64,000 nt of DNA. It comes from Glaciecola sp. UBA983 (GTDB lineage: Bacteria; Pseudomonadota; Gammaproteobacteria; Enterobacterales; Alteromonadaceae). The stretch covers positions 44,516-108,515 of the forward strand of contig DBBN01000126.1 of assembly GCA_002292215.1 (NCBI GenBank), read 5' to 3'. Of this stretch, positions 60,579-64,000 are shown piece after piece. The stretch's first letter is position 1. Each line of letters begins with the position of its first letter. Made by a program: the position numbers and the translations under genes. The notes below the pieces were generated by a model that was not told the origin of the DNA, ran no database searches, and saw only the letters and a program-made list of their open reading frames with translations.

Positions 60579-63047
60579 ATGAAGGTTTTAAAGTTTGGTG
60601 GTTCATCACTTGCCGATGCAACGCGATATCAAAATGTCGCAAAGATTGTTGCAAGCATTCACCAAACCGATGGTGCAGCGGTCGTCCTCTCAGCACCTAA
60701 GGGCGTCACCAACGCACTTTCATTACTAACCGAACAAGCAGAGCAAGGTCTTGATTTTGGTGAGTTGCAAGCCAAGCTGTCGATGACCTTACATAGTATT
60801 GCTGACGAGATTGCTCAAGACATTCCTAAGTTTGATCATCAGGCTGTTAAACATGTTATTGACTCGACGCTTGATTATCTTGATAAACGTTTAAACGGTA
60901 TTAAGCTACTTAACTGTGCACCAGATACTACCGCTGCTGAGCTAATGAGCTTGGGTGAATACATCTCGGTTAATTTGTTAAGCCATATTTTTCAAGCGCA
61001 AGGTGTGACCAATACGATCCTCGATCCGGTTAATTACATCATTGCTTCAGGTCAGTACTTAGACGCCATTGCTGATGTATCAGCTTCCAAAGCTCGCTTC
61101 AGTGATGTAGACAACTCAGGCAAGACCTTATTGATAATGCCGGGTTTTGTTGCGGTTAATCCAGAAGGTGAAAAAGTCACCCTAGGGCGTAACGGTTCAG
61201 ATTATTCTGCTGCCATCTTAGCTGCATGTATTGATGCGTCAGTATGTGAAATTTGGACTGATGTGGATGGGGTCTATAATGCCGATCCAAATCAAGTCGA
61301 AGGCGCAGTCTTGATGGACAAGCTGACATACGAAGAAGCGATGGAGCTATCGTATTTTGGTGCTAAAGTCTTGCATCCAAAAACCATTGGTCCAATTGCA
61401 CAGCATCATATTCCTTGTCTAATCAAAAACACCTTAAACCCGAGTGCACCTGGTACCTTAATCAGCTCAGAGAAAAGCGAAAAATGGACGAGTGTTAAAG
61501 GCATTTCAAATCTTGATGACATGGTGATGTTTAACATCGCAGGTCCAGGTATGAAAGGCATGGTCGGTATGGCGACACGTATTTTTGATTCGTTGGCCAA
61601 TGCCTCCATCTCGATTACTTTAATTACGCAATCTTCATCAGAGTACAGCATTTCATTTTGTATTCATGCCAAAGACCAACATAAAGCCTTGGACGTGTTA
61701 CATGATGAGTTTGCCTTAGAGTTGCATAACAACTTACTAGAGCCGATTGATGTGCGTGAAGACTTATCGATTGTCACTCTAGTCGGTGATGGCATGAAGC
61801 AATCACATGGAATGGCGGCGAAGTTTTTCCAAGCCTTAGCACAAGCCCGTATTAATAACATCGCGATTGCTCAAGGCTCATCAGAACGTTCTATCTCAAC
61901 GGTCATTGAAGCAAGTAAAGCCAAAAAAGCCATCAAAGTAGTGCATCAAAACTTTTTCTCTGAACAACAATGTATTGATGTGTTTTTGATTGGTTGTGGA
62001 ACTGTGGGCGGCGAGTTACTGCGTCAAATCAACAAGCAACAACCTGTCCTCGCTGACAAATCAATCCGTTTGCGTGTCTATGGTATCGCGAACTCCAAAC
62101 AAATTTTGTTTAACGACAATGGCATTGATTTAGCTGATGATGCGCAATGGCGCAGTGATTTAACAGCCAATGGTCAAGATTATGGTCTGAAAGAGCTACA
62201 AGCGTTTGTGGTGAAAAACAGCTTAACTAATCCGGTATTTGTGGATTGTACTAGCTCACAAAGTGTCGCAAGCCAATATGTTGATATCATCAACGCGGGT
62301 TTCCATATCGTGACACCAAACAAAAAAGCCAACACTGATAGCGCTGAATTTTACGCACAAATCAAAGCTGCTGCGCAAAGCAATAAACGCCAATATTTGT
62401 ATGAAACCACCGTTGGTGCAGGTTTACCTGTGATTGATAATTTACAAAAACTGGTTACTGCCGGTGATCAACTGCATACCTTTGAAGGGATATTATCGGG
62501 TTCGTTGTCATATGTATTTGGCAAATTAGAAGATGGATTAAGTCTTTCTGAAGCAACCATCGTTGCTAAAAGTAACGGTTTTACAGAGCCTGATCCGCGA
62601 GACGATCTCAGTGGAACCGATGTTGCGCGTAAACTTCTCATCATGGCGCGTGAATCCGGTATGGAGCTGGAGTTATCGGATATAGAGATTGAATCTGTAT
62701 TACCGTCAGGCTTTGATGATAGTGGTGATATTGATACGTTCATGGCCAATTTACCCAAAGCAGATGCTCATTACGCTGCCTTATCCGCTGCCGCGCAAGC
62801 CAAAGGCGAAGTACTGCGCTATGTCGGTCAAATTAATCAAGGTAAATGCAAGGTAGCCATTCAATCTTGTCCTGCGACACATCCATTAGCGGCGGTTAAA
62901 GACGGTGAAAATGCCTTAGCGATACATTCAGATTATTACAGCCCAATCCCGTTTGTTATTCGTGGTTACGGTGCAGGTGCAACGGTTACGGCTGCCGGTG
63001 TATTTGCCGATGTATTAAGAACCTTAGCGTGGACTCAAGAATTATGA
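60579..63047 (+). CDS. thrA: Bifunctional aspartokinase I / homoserine dehydrogenase I
   Basis: First and third steps of the aspartate-to-threonine route in one protein, 822 residues (E. coli 820). ATG at 60579 has AGGAG five bases upstream; the longer frame from 60552 was rejected. Aspartokinase domain (1-290): [55 protein letters not shown] pair in the middle (about 310-460). Homoserine dehydrogenase domain (about 465-822): [52 protein letters not shown], and [22 protein letters not shown]. Heads thrAB, behind an attenuator. Confidence 0.97.
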   Translation: MKVLKFGGSSLADATRYQNVAKIVASIHQTDGAAVVLSAPKGVTNALSLLTEQAEQGLDFGELQAKLSMTLHSIADEIAQDIPKFDHQAVKHVIDSTLDYLDKRLNGIKLLNCAPDTTAAELMSLGEYISVNLLSHIFQAQGVTNTILDPVNYIIASGQYLDAIADVSASKARFSDVDNSGKTLLIMPGFVAVNPEGEKVTLGRNGSDYSAAILAACIDASVCEIWTDVDGVYNADPNQVEGAVLMDKLTYEEAMELSYFGAKVLHPKTIGPIAQHHIPCLIKNTLNPSAPGTLISSEKSEKWTSVKGISNLDDMVMFNIAGPGMKGMVGMATRIFDSLANASISITLITQSSSEYSISFCIHAKDQHKALDVLHDEFALELHNNLLEPIDVREDLSIVTLVGDGMKQSHGMAAKFFQALAQARINNIAIAQGSSERSISTVIEASKAKKAIKVVHQNFFSEQQCIDVFLIGCGTVGGELLRQINKQQPVLADKSIRLRVYGIANSKQILFNDNGIDLADDAQWRSDLTANGQDYGLKELQAFVVKNSLTNPVFVDCTSSQSVASQYVDIINAGFHIVTPNKKANTDSAEFYAQIKAAAQSNKRQYLYETTVGAGLPVIDNLQKLVTAGDQLHTFEGILSGSLSYVFGKLEDGLSLSEATIVAKSNGFTEPDPRDDLSGTDVARKLLIMARESGMELELSDIEIESVLPSGFDDSGDIDTFMANLPKADAHYAALSAAAQAKGEVLRYVGQINQGKCKVAIQSCPATHPLAAVKDGENALAIHSDYYSPIPFVIRGYGAGATVTAAGVFADVLRTLAWTQEL

Positions 63048-63985
63048 AATTAACCGCATTTGCGCCTGCTTCTATCGGCAATGTTAGTGTTGGCTTTGAT
63101 GTATTAGGCGCTGGCTTAGCACCGATTGATGGCACCTTGTTAGGTGATAAAGTCTCGATTGAATCAGCGGATTCGTTTTCTTTAGAAAGCACTGGTCGGT
63201 TTGCTGATCGTCTACCACCTGGCATGGAAAACAACATTGTCTTTGCCTGTTATGAGTTTTTTAATACCGCATTGACACTTAAAGGTGTGGATTTAAAACC
63301 GTGTAAAATGGCACTCGACAAAGCCCTTCCTATAGGCAGTGGTTTAGGCTCTAGCGCCAGTTCCATTGTTGCTGCATTTTATGCGTTAAATGCTTTTTAT
63401 GACTACCCATTTGATAACAATGAGTTGTTATATATGATGGGTGAATGTGAAGGTGAGATCAGTGGTAGTGTCCATTATGACAATGTAGCACCGGCGTTAT
63501 TCGGTGGCATGACATTGATGACGGGGCTACAAAATCCAATCTGTGAACAAGTCCCCGTATTTGAAAACTGGTACTGGGCAATGTGTTATTCTGGTATTAG
63601 TGTCTCAACGGCTGCTGCGCGGGAAATATTACCTAAGCAATTTGATATGGCGACAACGTTGGCGTTTGGTCGTCAATTGGCTAATTTCATTCATGCCAGC
63701 CATACTCAAAATGAAGCACTCGCGGGCCAAGTCTTTTTTGATGTACTGGCTGAAGAACATCGTCAGGTGTTATTACCGCACTTTGCGCAAAGTCGTGAAT
63801 TTGCAATGGCACAGGGTGCAATTGGTTTTGGGATCTCAGGGTCAGGGCCAACCGTCTTTGCGGCTTGCAAAACCCAAGAACAAGCACAAACGATTGCTGA
63901 TTATTTAGCACAAGAATATATTCAAAATGAAGATGGCTTTGCCCACGTATGCAAAATAGATACGCAAGGCACACGGTTAGTCTAA
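63044..63985 (+). CDS. thrB: Homoserine kinase
   Basis: GHMP-family kinase that phosphorylates homoserine, 313 residues (E. coli 310). ATG at 63044 overlaps the thrA stop (ATGA), the usual coupling; the longer frame from 63029 was rejected. Signatures: [43 protein letters not shown] (the GHMP ATP-binding motif), [23 protein letters not shown] and [15 protein letters not shown]. thrC is expected to follow but the window ends 15 bases later. Confidence 0.97.
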   Translation: MKLTAFAPASIGNVSVGFDVLGAGLAPIDGTLLGDKVSIESADSFSLESTGRFADRLPPGMENNIVFACYEFFNTALTLKGVDLKPCKMALDKALPIGSGLGSSASSIVAAFYALNAFYDYPFDNNELLYMMGECEGEISGSVHYDNVAPALFGGMTLMTGLQNPICEQVPVFENWYWAMCYSGISVSTAAAREILPKQFDMATTLAFGRQLANFIHASHTQNEALAGQVFFDVLAEEHRQVLLPHFAQSREFAMAQGAIGFGISGSGPTVFAACKTQEQAQTIADYLAQEYIQNEDGFAHVCKIDTQGTRLV

Positions 63986-64000
63986 ATTACACAACATATT

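Overview
The window looks like chromosomal DNA of a marine-type gammaproteobacterium, most likely in or near Alteromonadales/Vibrionales. The main evidence is a TonB2-type energy module (DUF3450, TtpC, ExbB, ExbD, TonB, TPR), monofunctional lysC beside apaGH-rsmA-pdxA-surA-lptD, the petABC-sspAB block, the lpoA-yraN-diaA-dolP block divergent from rsmI, and the carboxynorspermidine route to polyamines. No rRNA, tRNA, CRISPR array, insertion sequence or prophage is visible. Nearly all of it is core genome; accessory character is confined to a few short stretches.

Layout. 1-4.7 kb: TonB2-type operon, entered in the middle of its first gene. 4.7-7.1 kb: an oligopeptidase-B-like S9 peptidase with a lipoprotein signal. 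7.2-10.4 kb: Cpx envelope stress module (a double-length cpxP-like gene facing cpxRA, with a CpxR box between them). 10.4-12.1 kb: an AT-rich patch with an AraC-type regulator fused to a degenerate receiver domain, an orphan gene and two sets of direct repeats. 12.1-15.7 kb: fadD-like ligase, small membrane protein, PQQ-type sugar dehydrogenase. 16-20.7 kb: acnB, DUF192 lipoprotein, lysC. 20.8-27.4 kb (minus): lptD-surA-pdxA-rsmA-apaG-apaH. 27.5-38.8 kb (plus): djlA, xerD, dsbC, recJ, a small unknown gene, recO, pdxJ, acpS, rlmD, relA, mazG, joining several operons that are separate in E. coli. 38.8-41.7 kb: a divergent pair, GNAT-C39 peptidase fusion and RimK-like ATP-grasp ligase. 41.7-47.1 kb: rplM-rpsI, petABC, sspAB. 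47.1-51.5 kb: dolP, diaA, yraN, lpoA, with rsmI divergent. 51.5-53.1 kb: a LysR remnant, then a thioredoxin/permease pair behind a large palindromic operator. 53.2-55.5 kb: nspC and carboxynorspermidine synthase. 55.6-58.4 kb: orphan gene, D-cysteine desulfhydrase/ACC-deaminase-like enzyme, CHALCONE-isomerase-like and DUF3833 pair. 58.4-60.2 kb: aceK. 60.4-64 kb: thr attenuator with leader peptide, thrA, thrB.

Themes. Envelope biogenesis and quality control recur (LptD, SurA, DsbC, LpoA, DolP, Cpx, TonB). The stringent response gene relA sits between rlmD and mazG. The aspartate family is represented twice (lysC; thrA-thrB with attenuation). The best candidate for an incompletely described system is the divergent GNAT-C39 / RimK-like pair, a predicted peptide-ligation and cleavage or acylation module whose substrate is not known. 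The receiver-AraC patch is the second candidate.

All calls were made by reading translations and sequence; no database search or folding program was run.
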